DNA of 64,000 bases, from assembly GCA_963555705.1 (NCBI GenBank), contig OY743181.1, positions 28,400,513 through 28,464,512 of the forward strand, given 5' to 3'. The notes beneath the pieces are model-generated. The model was not told the DNA's origin, searched no databases, and saw only the letters and a program-made list of their open reading frames with translations. A program made the translations under genes and the position numbers. This DNA is from Ligustrum vulgare (taxonomy: Eukaryota; Streptophyta; Magnoliopsida; Lamiales; Oleaceae). Positions 34,190 to 46,751 of this stretch are shown here, piece after piece. Numbering within the stretch: position 1 is the first letter of the stretch; the number at the start of each line of letters is the position of its first letter.

Positions 34190-35233
34190 TCAACTGGAAA
34201 GACATATTTACCCTTAAATTACTTATTCCTTGAATTAACCCGATTTCTTGCATTTTACCTTGTACCCCAAATTTCAAATTCTACTAGGGTTAGCTTCAAA
34301 TTTCTGAGGGATCAGTGGAGACGAAACATTGGGGCGGTGGAGAGTGGAGACGACAAATGTGACGGAGCCGGTGGAGACGAAAACCCTCTATGCGTCGAAC
34401 CCTGTTACCCAAGGCGATTTTATCCAACATTTGGAGGTAAGGTAGAGCCCGAGGGAAGAAGACGGAGACAGTGGACACGGTGATACTCGAGGGGTCGAAC
34501 GCTGTAACCCAAATCCATTTTGCCCATCTCATTCGAAAACTTCTTCAAGCCAGGTATAAGTTTTATATTCTGAGATTACGATTGTTCTGTAATTTTACAA
34601 ATGTTAGGATCTGGTATTTTGTCAAGTTCCTTGTCTTCATGAGAATCATAGTATATGGATTTCGGTATATTTATGAAATGGGTGAAGCTGTGAGATTTTA
34701 TGTTAACATTGTCAAAGAGATGGACAGTCTGGTCTAACAAATTGAATAAACTAACCACACGAACAGGGCAGTAGTCATGGATTCTCAAAACCAGATTTGA
34801 AGCTACATGAGCCCAAAAAAAAAAAAAAAATAGATTTTACGGAGCACACAATTTATTTAAAACGTAATTTATGTAAACATAGTATATATATGGATTTTGA
34901 TAACTTTAGGTAAACATAGTTTACATAGTTCATGGATTTAAGTTTTTGAACTTAATGAGTTTATGTAAATGTATGATGATTCTGCCAGCCAGTATATATT
35001 TACCGTGGATGGTAAATAATATGTAGAACAAGGTTATGAATTCTAACAAGGTTTGGGTGGTAAAAATTTTCTAGAATATGTGAATTAATTTTATTAAGTT
35101 TATGCCAACAAATCTTTATATGTGTGGTACATTCATGAACCTGCGAACATAGTGTACATTGCATAATGTATAATTGGTTTATCACCTAAAATGCATTTAT
35201 TTCATGTTAACTAATTTTTTGCATAACATCTAG

Positions 35234-35614
35234 ATGGGAGGAAAGAATTATGGCATTTGCCACAGCTGTAGAGATCCAGGGCACTGGATGGATGATTGTC
35301 CCACGAAGAAACGATGTCCAAGATGCGGAGAGGGGTTCGTAAGATTGCTAGAAGTGGAAAAAATGGGTGAAAGTAGAGGGAAGTTGTTCTTTTCTTGCAC
35401 TCGAGTGAATTGTCGGTACTTCGATTGGAAAAGAGGTGAGACGAGCACGGACACTGAACAGGAAAGCAAGGCTAAAGCAGATATGGATGAGCTTGATAGG
35501 TTGATGAGAAATTGTGCACGTATAGCAAATGAAGATGATGTCGACATAAATTTCATAACATTTCGAAAGAGTAAAGGCGCTGACCGGAAAGGAAAAGAGA
35601 AGATCAAAGATTGA
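35234..35614 (+). CDS. CCHC zinc-knuckle plus GRF zinc-finger protein, MULE accessory gene
   Basis: 126 residues from an ATG immediately after an acceptor (ACATCTAG|ATG). A donor CAG|GTATAAG at 34553/34554 and GC-rich upstream sequence suggest a 5' UTR exon (about 34300-34553) and a 680-bp UTR intron. The protein has a zinc knuckle C9-X2-C12-X4-H17-X4-C22, then a GRF-type finger C28-X2-C31 and C55-X4-C60 with G-K-L-F-F-S-C and R-Y-F-D-W, then a charged helical tail ending in Lys-rich sequence. GRF fingers bind single-stranded nucleic acid in known proteins. It runs toward the transposase gene. Its role is unknown; a function in transposition like maize mudrB is inference. It could also be a captured host gene. 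Confidence 0.8.
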   Translation: MGGKNYGICHSCRDPGHWMDDCPTKKRCPRCGEGFVRLLEVEKMGESRGKLFFSCTRVNCRYFDWKRGETSTDTEQESKAKADMDELDRLMRNCARIANEDDVDINFITFRKSKGADRKGKEKIKD

Positions 35615-36186
35615 AATAACTATTTCTTCTTTGAGACTTTGTATTTAAATTGCACAATATGTAATGTTGTAGCATTTTGAGATTGTAATTTCATTAGGAG
35701 TTGTAAATTTATCAGCTACTATGATATGCACTTCCAGCTTTAGACCTTGTTGTTTGAACATCAGCCTTTGTATTTTTAGGAAACTACTGTAAACCGGTTC
35801 TCTGTAATGAAAGTATGCTTTTGTGGAAGTGATTGACTTGGTAGACTACTTTAAACATATTTCAGAAGGCTTCTAATAGCCTATCTTACAATAGTTACAC
35901 ATCATGATCTAACACCATGCGGACATGGTGTCCCTCATTTTTTCATTTTGTCAATACAATATTTGCCAACCTGTTTACATAATATCCACTGTCACACAAC
36001 CAGAAAACATATATTTATACAACCAAAATTTTCAACAACCATATATCATTACAATCCACCAAACTGGGTCTTAAATCCACAATACATACCATTGTCGATA
36101 CATATTACTATAGTGCACTAGCTTGAATTTAAAATTACAACTGAGAATAACATAAAATCAAACAAGTTCAATAACCCCTATTTTAA

Positions 36187-39100
36187 TCAATTTCGATGTC
36201 CTACACCATCTTCTGCAGCCTCCCCAATTGGTGGGAAATATGTAAATGTCTGTTGATCGATCCCAAGGGGTGGCATCAAATTCATGCTATATGAGGTGGG
36301 CCATATGGGATAATGTGTACCCTGTGATAGAGTATGATTACAAAAAATTTAGTAATACAATCGTGGGAATTGAAAACTATTGATATTTGAGATAAAAAAT
36401 ACGTACCATTAGCTGTTGTGAGAATGATAGATTGTTAAGTACGGGAAAAGCTGATCCTTGAGATGCCTTTGTGGACTGTTCGTCTTTTTCATTGTCCTTC
36501 ACCGAGGTCTTGGATAATGTTGATCTTGATTGTACCTGCTCATCCACTATTATTAGTGAACTAAATTATTAAGGTTGTGAAAATGATATCTGATAGAAAA
36601 TATTTACCTTATTCCTACTGAAACCGGCCTCTAATGGCCCCTTTTTACGATTCTTCCTTGGAGCACCCTTCCTTGTTCTGCATTTAGGATCCAAAATGGG
36701 GCTACTTGAGTCAATCTCCCCCGACCTCTGATCAGAAGCAACGAACACACTATCTTCACTATAACGTATAGTTTTAGGCTTTGACAAGTGCAATTCACTA
36801 TTCTTATCAGCAAGCCAAGATTTAATCTCCACCGTTCGTAATTCATCATCCGCTACTACATCCGCAATTTTGGCGAATTCAGCACACAATTCATCATATC
36901 TTACCTGAGAGGGAGTCGTGATCCAGCCATTGTAATTGATCTTCACCCTTGTATGAGCTCGACTAACATCCTTCCTCCATCGCCTCAAGATATACCTATC
37001 CGGCACAACCGTTACATCGTTGCTAATCAATACCGTAATAGCATGTTTGCAAAGAATACCCCTGAACTCGAACAGGTGACAACTGCATACTAAATGCGTA
37101 GTACCTCTCTCAAATGTCACTCGAAATTTTTTTTTCTTCATCCCCTCATCGAATATTACAGATTCTAGCACCTCATACATTGTTGTTGTGGCTCCCTCCT
37201 CTTCCGAGACTATTCGACAATACACCATACCGGAAAACTCTTCTTGGAACTCCTTGAATTTCGTAATTGTGTACGCCAACTGAAATTGTTTCTCCATTCC
37301 ATACTTGGTAGCACAAGGGATCATTTGGGAAAATGACTTAAAGTCTGCATGGCATTCCTTTTCCACCTTACTCCTCAACGCAAGCTCATATTGTTCAACA
37401 AATTGTTTTAGCGATGTTTTTGAGTGCACATATCCATCGAAAAAAGCATTCATACTCTCACTTCTTTGAGTAGTAGACATCCCAGCCCAAAAACTAGTTA
37501 TTAGATAACAAGGTACCCAACGACTTCGTTCCTTGTACAGTCCTGCTAACCAATCATTCTCATCTAGTGAATACTTACCAATCATTACACTCCAACCCTC
37601 CTCGAAATCTTCTGGAATTTGTGATTCATAAACCAACACATGGATAGTTGATTGTATGGCTCCCTTTTGTGAGTGTCCACCAAATTTCTCGGGCAACTTC
37701 TTCAAGATATGCCACAGACACCATCTATGCATGGTGTTGGGGAAAACAATCTGAATAGCATTTTGCATTGCTCTATCCTGATCTGTTATTATTCCCCCTG
37801 GAGACTGTCCACCCATGCACTGAAGCCATGTCTGAAATAGCCACACAAAAGTCTGCGTATCCTCATTCGATATTAAACCACACCCAAGGAGTGTCGACTG
37901 ACCATGGTGATTTACACCAACGAAAGGGGCGAATGGCATGTCATACCTATTTGTCAAATACGTTGTATCAAATGTGACGACATCGCCAAATTCTTTGTAT
38001 GCTTGTCTACATCTATTATCAGCCCAAAACACATTTCTCAACCGACATTCTTCGTCCAAATCTACGTTACAATAGAAACCAGGGCATTGTGCCTGCATCT
38101 TTGAGAAATAACCTTGTAATGCTGCTACATCACCTTCCCCTAATCTCAAGCGCCTAACCTTATCGATGTAGTTCCGACGGTCCTTTTCAATGAATCTCAT
38201 ATGCTCATAACCTCCTGCTTCGACTACCGCGGAGTTGTAACTTTTGTGTAATGGAATTCCCGCAATATCATTCACTTCCAGCTTCCTTTTCACGTGCTCA
38301 CTTATTTGTCTATTACATCGATACAATCGAGACTTAGAAGGACTACATTTATGATTATGATCAAGCTTCACTGCCGATATTCGCCATATTCCATTTACAT
38401 CAGACACAGCATTAACCCTTGCTTTGCAACCTGTCTGAATTGTTGCCTGTGGCTTCAACGACGTGCTAGTGGTACTTGTTCTTCGACCTTCTTGACCACA
38501 TGTAAAGGCCACATTTCTAATCATACCATCACTCCCCTTTCTTGAATTACGTTTCCTAACTGGAAAACCAACGCTATATACATATTTCTTGTAAAATTCA
38601 AATGCTTCTTCAACGTCCTTGAACTTCATACCAACCTCAGGTACACCATCACTGAGTTCGCTTAGCAACACATCATTCAATCCTAAGCAATTCTCAACCT
38701 CTACCACATTATCTTCTAAAGGTTCAGCATCAGTAACACAGACATTCCTATTAACTATCTCTTCATTTGCACATGAAACGGGATCTCCTACAGAAATATA
38801 CCAAGATGTGAATGAGAAAGTATGAAATTTCGTGTCTTTCCTAAACTATTGTTTGCACAACATCAAAATCCGACCTGAAAATAACTAAGTACTTGATTTT
38901 CTTCTATCTATCTAACCAATATCGACACCTACAGTTTCAAAATCACAATTTGTAGTTCGAACCATGTACTTAAATAATCAAAAAACAATTACCAAATCAA
39001 ATTAACTGACATTCTGTTAACATTAGTCAAAATTACTTCGTAAATCATACAACTATTTCCAAAAATTAAGTAAAATGGGGATGAATGAAACAAAAGAACA

Positions 39101-39306
39101 TGAGACATCTAACTTTCTAGAAATTATTTGCATTTCCCCAGATTTTGATTACCCAAGCTAAGACTAGATGCATTCTTGAATAAAAAAACAATATAAAAAA
39201 TAATTCACTGAAAAAATAATTAAATAACCCATACATTAACGAAATCACAACAAATGATGTGATTATTACCTAAGGTCCTGACTACAAAAATACCTGCTTT
39301 ATCCAT
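36187..39306 (-). CDS. MULE transposase, FAR1/FHY3-related, four exons, 826 residues
   Basis: I infer exons 39306-39270, 38787-36608, 36535-36407 and 36321-36187 with GT/AG borders; phases agree and the total is 826 codons plus TGA. Without the first exon the frame would have to start at a GTG, so the exon starting M-D-K-A-G is preferred. Domains: FAR1-type DNA-binding region, residues about 65-170, with a WRKY-like C109, C133, H156-x-H158 set; MULE catalytic domain with D286 (F-D-T-T-Y), D348/D350 (T-D-Q-D), C-L-W-H at 369-372 and E456 (R-S-E-S-M-N); SWIM finger C580-x-C582 and C592-x-H594. The DDE domain cuts and joins transposon ends. No disabling change seen. A domesticated FAR1-like gene is unlikely because it lies between intact inverted repeats. 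Confidence 0.9.
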
Positions 39307-39681
39307 TGAAATGAGATCTGCTCTTGTTCCTAGTAGTAGTAGTTCAATCTGCACAATAGTGAGGGAAAATCGAATATGTTGGGTAGTATCTTCTTTTTCC
39401 GAAGCTATCAAACTGGTTCTACATTTCAAGCTTACAACCCCATTCTAGTTTCACGAAAACACTACCTAAGTTAGGGGAAACCGAAAGTGTTTGGTAGTTC
39501 GGGTGGATGTCGAAGAGTGGTGGAAATAATTCGACTGCAAATGGGGATAGTAGAAGTCGATTTTTACCTGGTAAAAAATAGCATATATGCAGGCGAACTG
39601 GAAATGGGAAGGAGGCGGGCTGGAGGACTGTTCTGAAATCTCAAATCAGTATGGAATCAGGGCTTTAATTTAATTTTTTTA

Positions 39682-39729
39682 ACCAAAATATCGCGATATT
39701 TTGACGTCAAAATATCGCAATATTTTGGT
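39682..39729. repeat. 48-bp palindrome beside the right MULE end
   Basis: Two 24-bp arms, ACCAAAATATCGCGATATTT and four more bases then the inverse, match except for one C/T position at a CpG. It contains nested ATATCGCGATAT and directly adjoins the right terminal repeat. There is no counterpart next to the left terminal repeat. Confidence 0.85.
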
Positions 39730-39774
39730 GCGGTACATGAGGCGGGATGATAGGGGGTACAACCAGACAAATCC
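39729..39774. repeat. MULE right terminal inverted repeat
   Basis: Ends GGGGGTACAACCAGACAAAT plus two bases. 39729-39768 pairs exactly with 34150-34189. Confidence 0.95.
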
Positions 39775-39784
39775 GTTATTTTAG

Positions 39785-40327
39785 CTTATTTCCTTCATTG
39801 ATGAATTGATTACAGCCTTTTCTCAAATCTATACTGTTTGGGACTTACAAGGAAAGACCTCGAATACGAAGAGCTGGACAAACTTCATTAAGTGATTTAT
39901 AACTGGAAATTTGCTATGTGAAATTATTATGAGCATCGAACATTGATAATGGTTCTTCACACATTCAATATTTCACTCTAAATTTAAGTCGCAACTATTA
40001 TCTCTTGTACATATTTCTTGTACATAATTTTGACACGAACCATGAAGATTAATATTTATTCGTACCTAATGGAAGTGTGGTAGAATCCAAGAGATTTGTT
40101 TGTAATTTGTCATGTAATTTGGTTGGTGGGGTTTGAGTATATATTGATATGTTAAAGAAATTTCTTTGTAGAGATTAGTATATTTTCCCACAGAGTGGCA
40201 GGTCGGGTGCAGGTAGGGTGCGGGTATACTTTTATACCCATTTAAAACTTGTTACATATTTTAATTTTAATAATTTTCTATTTTTATTTTTTTGGCATTG
40301 TCATTGGTAATGTGAGTGTGTATGTGC

Positions 40328-40367
<40 letters not shown>

Positions 40368-42966
40368 CTTCTTCAAAAATAATATAAGTAAGTATCTAAT
40401 TGTAATTTTTTCATAAACTTCATTTATAATATACTAATCAACAATCCCTGTGCAACATAAAAATATCAAAATGAAGTAAAAGTATAACAACTTTCATTGT
40501 CAAAATACAAATAGATCCCAATTGTTCAAAAATAAGGAAATATCAAAAAGTCTACTTGTCCAAAATTATATACTGTTAAAATTTAAATAAAATAATGTTT
40601 TTTTTTAAAAAATTAATGGATATATGGGTCCGATATGGTTTTTTCTACAATACTCATATCCTACCCATACACATGTCAAGTTTCTAAATTTACATTCATA
40701 CCCTACCTACAAATTCATTATGTCGAGTAATTTTAGCTCATTTGTGTGGAGTACCCGATCGGGTTCGTGAAAATTATTATCATCCCCACTTTCACCGTTG
40801 CCGCTCCAGCTCCGCCTAGTCTATTTCCACACTGCATCTGAAGGAAGCCACTTCGAATCCAATTCTTCGAGCAAACCCTCTTCCACAGCAACCGAAGCTG
40901 AGCAGCGCCACTCCTCCTCCTCGCCCAATGCCTGCTGGATGCTTGAATCCTTGATTTCTCAACTCAATCTCGCACAGATTAGGGTTCTTGCCTTTTTGGA
41001 CAAAATCGAATTTTTCTAATTCTAATCTTCTCTAAATTTCAGGGGTTTGTTGGGGAAATTAAGTAATTAGCATTTTCTATTTTTTCTTCTTCCTTTCCAA
41101 TTTCAATAACTGATTAATGCATATCATATTTCCAATTGTAGCCTGACTCGGTCTAGATGAAGCACTAGCTGCAAGGTTAGTGCAATTGTGCGACACTGTT
41201 TGCAATTGAATTTTAAGTTCATATTGATTTGAGAATGTGATTTGGAGAATGTGCATTTGAGAATGTGACTTGATATCATTTATTAAACTGAAACACAGCA
41301 CACTGCCATTATAGTTTTCTCCAATTTTTGTCCACCAGAGTACTGCCATTATAGTTTGAAAGTTAGGGTAATTTAACTACCATTATAGTTTTCTCCATAT
41401 TTTGTCCACTAGAGTACTGCCATTATAGTTTGAAAGTAAGGATAATTCAACTTTGAGGAAAAATTTCTCTAATATATAAATTTCAAACTTACTCATTCTT
41501 ATACCCAGCTTTGCTAGAAAATATGTCTAAGCTGCTTATTTTCTAGAAAAGTAATTTGACATGCACTTGTAATAAGTAAGCCTCTGTTTGGTGACTGTTT
41601 ATAAATAGTGACGTGACAAAATATGGAGAAAACTATCCTGCACTGTAAGGTTATGTTCGACAAATAGTGCTGGACGTGTCTAGTCATTATAGTTGATTTC
41701 AACCTATATTTCTTTCTTAATGCTGTTTGATCTGATTATTCAAGTTTCATCTGACATGAAATGTGAGCTTTTTCCATATTCTTATGGCATATAAACAGTT
41801 TATGCTTGGAAAATTAGTTAATTATAAGTGGGGTAAAATGTCAAAATGGGGATCAATTATCAATAGATGAAAAATGATGAAAGGATGTTTTTTGAGGTTC
41901 AGATAAAGAAGAATGATAACTCAAGGGCAAGCCAAGTGACCATTTCAAAGAGAAGAGGAGGGTTTTTCAAAGAAGTCTCAAGAACTTTCTACTCTTTGTG
42001 ATGCTGAGATTTCCCTAATTGTTTTTTCTGCATCTAGAAAACTCTTCATTATTCTGGCTCAAGGTTCTCTAATTTCCTCTCTTCTCTCTCTTGAACATAA
42101 ACATAACATGCTACCGGGGGTCGAAGCTAATTTGATGCTTTTTGTCTACTGAGTTTTCAATCACTTAGCTAGATTTGTATTGAAAACTAAAGATATTAAT
42201 TAACTAAAGACACCGTAAAAATGACTGGAGAGACAGTTCTTTAGAGCAGTTATTAATGGAAATTAAAAGGTAGCAAATTGTAGCTCGAATATGGATGCAA
42301 ATAATCTACAAGTGTGATAAAAAGATTCGAATAAAACTAGGGGAAAAGGTACACTGATTTATATCAAATTAAAAGATTCAAACAAGACTCGGTAGAATAC
42401 ATTGCAATTTGGTTATGGTTATCACGTATATGTTTGTTAGTTTGAATTAATGTGATGACAGGAGAAATAAGGCTCTTCTTAAAACTAAGTGGGAATAACT
42501 GGGGAGTTCCTCTTCCCCCACTATGCTCTGCAAGGCTATATAATATCCTACTTTGTTCTTCAATTTATGTAATAACCTCTCCCAATTTTTCTATTTTTTG
42601 AGTATTTCTAATTCCTAACATTTTTCCAGTTTCCTTTGTGAATATTAAAATGGTCACTCTTATTTTGGATGGTTGTTGAAATCCTAGATGATTACGAGTT
42701 TTTTCCTAATTCATTCTCATATAAGAGTTTTTAATGTATCATTTCCTTTCAGAATTTCTCTATTTTGTGTTTATAGGTGATATGCCTGGAATGATATGCA
42801 TTTCTCTTGATATTGCAGATTTCATTCTATCCTTAGGGATTTGTTCGAAATATATTTTATATGATGGACAAAGCTGGGGTATTTTTCATTTCCTTGTACT
42901 TTTAAGGTATTTGTTAAGTTTAGATAATAACTAACTTTATCTTTTGTTTTAATGTTGCATACTTAA
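39785..42966. other. mostly unassigned DNA; possible exon, microsatellite and tandem repeat
   Basis: No intact gene recognised. Landmarks: a (TA)n run at 40327-40363; an AT-rich stretch bounded by GGTCGGGTGCAGG (about 40201) and ACCCGATCGGG (about 40752) that may be a non-autonomous DNA element; a short GC-richer block at 40790-41030 resembling 5' UTR or a leader; and a tandem duplication at about 41299-41440 with CCATTATAGTTTTCTCCA and TACTGCCATTATAGTTTGAA repeated. Confidence 0.4.
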
Positions 42967-44160
42967 AGTCAAGTAGGCAAGCTTCCAAGAGTCTTGAACA
43001 ACGAAGAGCTACAATTGATGCTGCAATTCAAAAGAAAAAAAAGAAACTAAGAATTTCTGATCAGGAAGAAAAGACTATTTCTACTCCAGTTACTGGTGAA
43101 CATAACACGTCGTCGACAAATACAAATTATCCAAGAAAGAAAAGAGGGCCTACCCAAGTGAAAATGCTTCGTGAGAATAATTATAAGAAGATGGAGCTAG
43201 AATTCAATGAATATGGACAAGTAGTTAGTACTAACTCTGGAAAATTTGTAAGCCTAGTTGGAGCCATGGTATGAGAAAATGTACCTGTTGTAATTATAGA
43301 CTGGCTTTCGGTGAGTGAAGAGAAAAAAATGGAACTTTGGACTTTAATACAGGTACATGTCTTAACTAATTTTTAAAATTATTTGTTGTGAGTTTTTTCA
43401 TCTTAATGATACAATTCTTTTGAAGTCTTTAATTTATATTTGTAAACAAATGCAACAAAGATTTGATGTGAGCGATTGTCAGAAGAAATTAACATTTCAA
43501 TGTATGGGGAAGTATTGGAGGACATTCAAATCAAGGCTAAGAAAAGAAATTAGAACTCAGATAGCATCATCTGAGAATCGAACATGCACTATTGCTCTCC
43601 TAAGACCGAGGAATGTGAACTCTGAAGAAGAATGGAAAAAATATGTTGAAGATATTCCATCTGTTGACTTTGAGGTAAGTAACATTTATTTATTAAGCTT
43701 AATTTTTTAATTTCTTTCGTATTTTAATTTTTGGTTTCTTAACAGGAAAAGAGTTCAAGTTCCGCAAAATAAGAACTAATCAAAAGCTTCTCCACATAAT
43801 GGGTCGATAAGGTTATTCACATACGGCCCATGAAATGGTACAATTACAAACCTTGTCTTGTCTTGTCTTATCTTGTCTTGGAATTGAGTTTCATTTTAAA
43901 AAATAAAACTTGGATTTGTATTTTAGAGTAAAGATAATCTAGATTTGATAAGGAAGAAATCGTAGTTGAAGGAAATATTGCGTCAACAGACCCAAACGCA
44001 AAGGTGCATCACCTGTCACTTGGACGAGATTGTTGGAAGGTTTGAGTTGAGGAAGTGTATATGTGTAATTTTCCCTTATATAGACCTACGGATGAGTTTT
44101 GAGTTCTTAGTGACGCCATGGGAAGTACTATTGCTTGGCCAAAGAGCAGCATTAGACTTA
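42967..44160 (+). pseudogene. Ptta/En-Spm-type plant transposase remnant
   Basis: The first exon-like block encodes R-K-K-R-G-P-T-Q-V-K-M then E-F-N-E-Y-G-Q-V-V and S-L-V-G-A, the conserved start of the plant Ptta/En/Spm family, and ends at a donor CAG|GTACAT (43352). A second block has R-F-D-V, W-R-T-F-K-S-R-L and E-E-W-K-K-Y-V, ending GAG|GTAAGT (43673). Weaker similarity follows after TTCTTAACAG, ending with G-S-T-I-A-W-P-K at about 44120-44143. An in-frame TGA at 43273-43275 stands where CGA (Arg) is expected, and later blocks are frameshifted. It is a dead copy of a transposon-derived gene. Confidence 0.7.
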
Positions 44161-44199
44161 TTTGACGAATGTATGCACTTATGTTATTGATAACCAAAT

Positions 44200-45775
44200 T
44201 AATTAGTTTGTATGGCTTATTTGGGCTTGTAAATAGGTTGGCACAATAGAAAACGTGAAGAGAAATGTCAAAATTAAAACACTTAAAAACAGAGGGGACT
44301 TGAGGGATAATTTACAAAAATCAAAACAATTAAAATAACAAATCCTTCATTTCTCTATCAAAACTGATCAATAGAGAGGGGGCGATAGGAGGTCCTATGC
44401 CCTCTCTGTTCTGGGCTGTCGATGCCCGTTTCCGGTGGTCTGCCAACGACTGCCATCGCTGCGCAGTGGAGACGACGGAAAGGAAGTGGGGGTGGCATAA
44501 CAAGATAAAGGCTCGGGATTTGTGCGAAACTGAGGTTTGGAGTTGGGATTTTCCGGCAATACGTACGGTCGAAAGTGATCGAGGGTCGAGGTGAGTCTTG
44601 GGTTACTTTCCATTTTGGGTTTTCTTGACTGTTTGGCGTTGATTTTTGAAATGGGACAGTGGATTCGAGGATGGGTGTTTGTGTAGTAGTTGTGGGATTG
44701 GTGTGGTGTTGGCCGAGAGTATGGGGTTAAGATTGTGGGATTTTTAAAATCTATGGTTGAGAAACTCCGTTGGCAGCATGGTGAGTTCGGATTGTGGTAG
44801 TGGGCAGGGACGATTGTGGGCTGTGGTTGGTGTGTTCATTATGAAATTGGAGTGGCTCAGTTCGTTGTATAGATTGTAGAGTTGGATAGTGGAGGGTGGT
44901 CATGGTTCGGTGGTGTTGTGGCTCGATGGTGGCGGGTGGTATTGCAGTGATACTGGTTTGGGAGAAGATACTCACCGTGTGCTTGGAGGTTTCTGGGATT
45001 TTTCTGTGTGGTTATGTGAGTGTAGTGAGGTATATACAATGTACTGGTTGTCTTCAAAAGGGTATGCTAGAGTGAGGGGAAAAATTGAGGGAACTGGGGA
45101 AAGAATTATGGGATTGAAGAGTGATCATGGAATAATCTTGGATAATTCAGAATTTGTTAAGCAATAGATTAGCAAATGCTGTGATGGAAAAGGAAAGTAT
45201 ATCCCGTGAATTGTGTTCTTTATATTTGGCAGCTTAAGAATTGGGAACTATTGAAGGGATTTGGGAGAAGAAAATAGTTGATTGAGGGAGTGATTGTGGG
45301 GTAGAAAAGATCCATGCTTGAGTTTTCAAAATGGCCATGGGGATAACTGGTTTGCTAGAATTAAGCTGAGAACAAGGATTTAGAGGAAAGTTTGATAAAC
45401 TCTTGCTGTAATTGAAACGTGAGGGAATGTTTGAACTCAACATTTTGAAATGAGCCTAAAATTTGAATTGGGTTTAAGTGCATTCGAGACTTGGGCTTAA
45501 AAGTTTGGGTAAAAATAGTTTGGAACTAAAATAAATTTAAAATTTGGAGTTAAAAGAATTTGAATCCAATTAATTGAAAATTGGACTTTAAAAGTAAATA
45601 ATGGACTTGGACATCATTTAATAAAATTTGGAATTGGAATAAAATAAAATTTAAAATAAATTTAATTTCACTTCATTGGCTAGACGATCACGTTTTTAAA
45701 ATAAATGGACAAAATCGTAGTTACACGTTTTAAAACATATTTATTTAAATAAGTCACGGAAAATTCTCGGTCGCT
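44200..45775 (+). other. possible old LTR, borders not fixed
   Basis: The right part (about 45590-45774) is AT-rich and ends GAAAATTCTCGGTCGCTGCA, like the end of some plant gypsy LTRs. The middle is G-rich with one short frame (44889-45167) of low-complexity Gly/Val/Trp type that I do not believe is coding. I could not find a matching LTR start or a target duplication. Confidence 0.3.
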
Positions 45776-46751
45776 GCATTCTATTTCATTCAAAGGTATC
45801 ATTTCTAGTTAAGAAGATATAATCCCTATCATCCTAGACTCCTAGTGCATTACGTATTATCGATCTAGTGTTCACAAACATTTCATATTAATCTTTTCCA
45901 ATCCATATCATTCTGATATTAATCATATTTTTTACTTTATAATGAACATAGCAATGATTTTGGGCTATATGTGATCAAGTTTGTCGGGTACTTGATTAAT
46001 CATAAACAAGACATGCTTGCGAATAATTTTGATGCAAGGAAAATTAGATCTTCATTGGCTACGCAACTATACAAATATGGATGCCAAAAGTTAGTTGAAG
46101 GGTATGATGAGCTATGACGTTCTATGTAATGCACACTATTCAAAAATTTTAATGTTTCTCGAAATAATTCTGATTCGGAATGCTGTTGGTTGCCACATGA
46201 AATTATTGTTTAGTAAGTTGTCGCTTTTTAACTTCATCTATGCATTTATGGTCATTCAACCATTATTTACATCATGCATAACTATGATTGGTGTTTTTTC
46301 ATTTAGTTTTTAAGTATGATCAGGGACTTTTTAGGTAAAGTTCTCAAAGCCATGTTTCTGTCAAGCTCCATGGGAATCCATTGTTTGTGTCATCTGCTCA
46401 CATCCATGTTCTTATAATTAAATGTGTTACCCAACAACTAGCTAATATGAAAGTGACAGCAAGTTACATTACTTTTGTAAGTTTAAAACATTCATGATGT
46501 TTCCCAACAGCTCATAGCCATTGTTGACATGTCCTGCTTTCTTTAGCAGGATGGATTTTTTTCTAGATGTACCTATAACAAAATCATGAAATGCAGGCAC
46601 GTCATTAACCCAGAAACATCACATGCTACAGCTACCAATTTCGTGTAACTAGATATTGATTTTTTTCCATGCTCTTTAGTAATCCAATAAAGACCGGACT
46701 AATTTATCTATTACTCACAACAACTATAGTTAAGTTATAAAGGAGCAAAAC
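45776..46751. other. AT-rich intergenic sequence
   Basis: No gene, repeat array or transposon end recognised. It is the target DNA left of the gypsy LTR at 46752. Confidence 0.45.

Larger units (their letters stand above)
34134..39784. mobile_element. apparently intact FAR1-type MULE (Mutator-like transposon)
   Basis: The element spans 34144-39774 (5631 bp) and is flanked by GTTATTTTAG at 34134-34143 and 39775-39784, a 10-bp duplication in the 9-11 bp Mutator range. The terminal inverted repeats share a perfect 40-bp block (34150-34189 and 39729-39768, GTCTGG..CCGCA) preceded by six looser end bases. Inside are two genes transcribed inward from the two ends: a CCHC-GRF zinc-finger protein (plus) and a four-exon MULE transposase (minus). 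I see no frameshift or stop in either gene, so the element could be autonomous. Confidence 0.92.

Noticed and set aside
34058..34483. 141-residue frame across the left MULE end
   Set aside because: It crosses from target DNA through the terminal repeat into the element and into the probable 5' UTR of the GRF gene, so it cannot be one natural protein.
36631..36849. Second minus-strand frame overlapping the MULE transposase exon
   Set aside because: It is an alternate frame of the large conserved exon.
44397..45167. Short plus-strand frames with Gly/Trp/Val-rich content
   Set aside because: Low-complexity translation of a G-rich strand without splice signals, conserved motif or start context.
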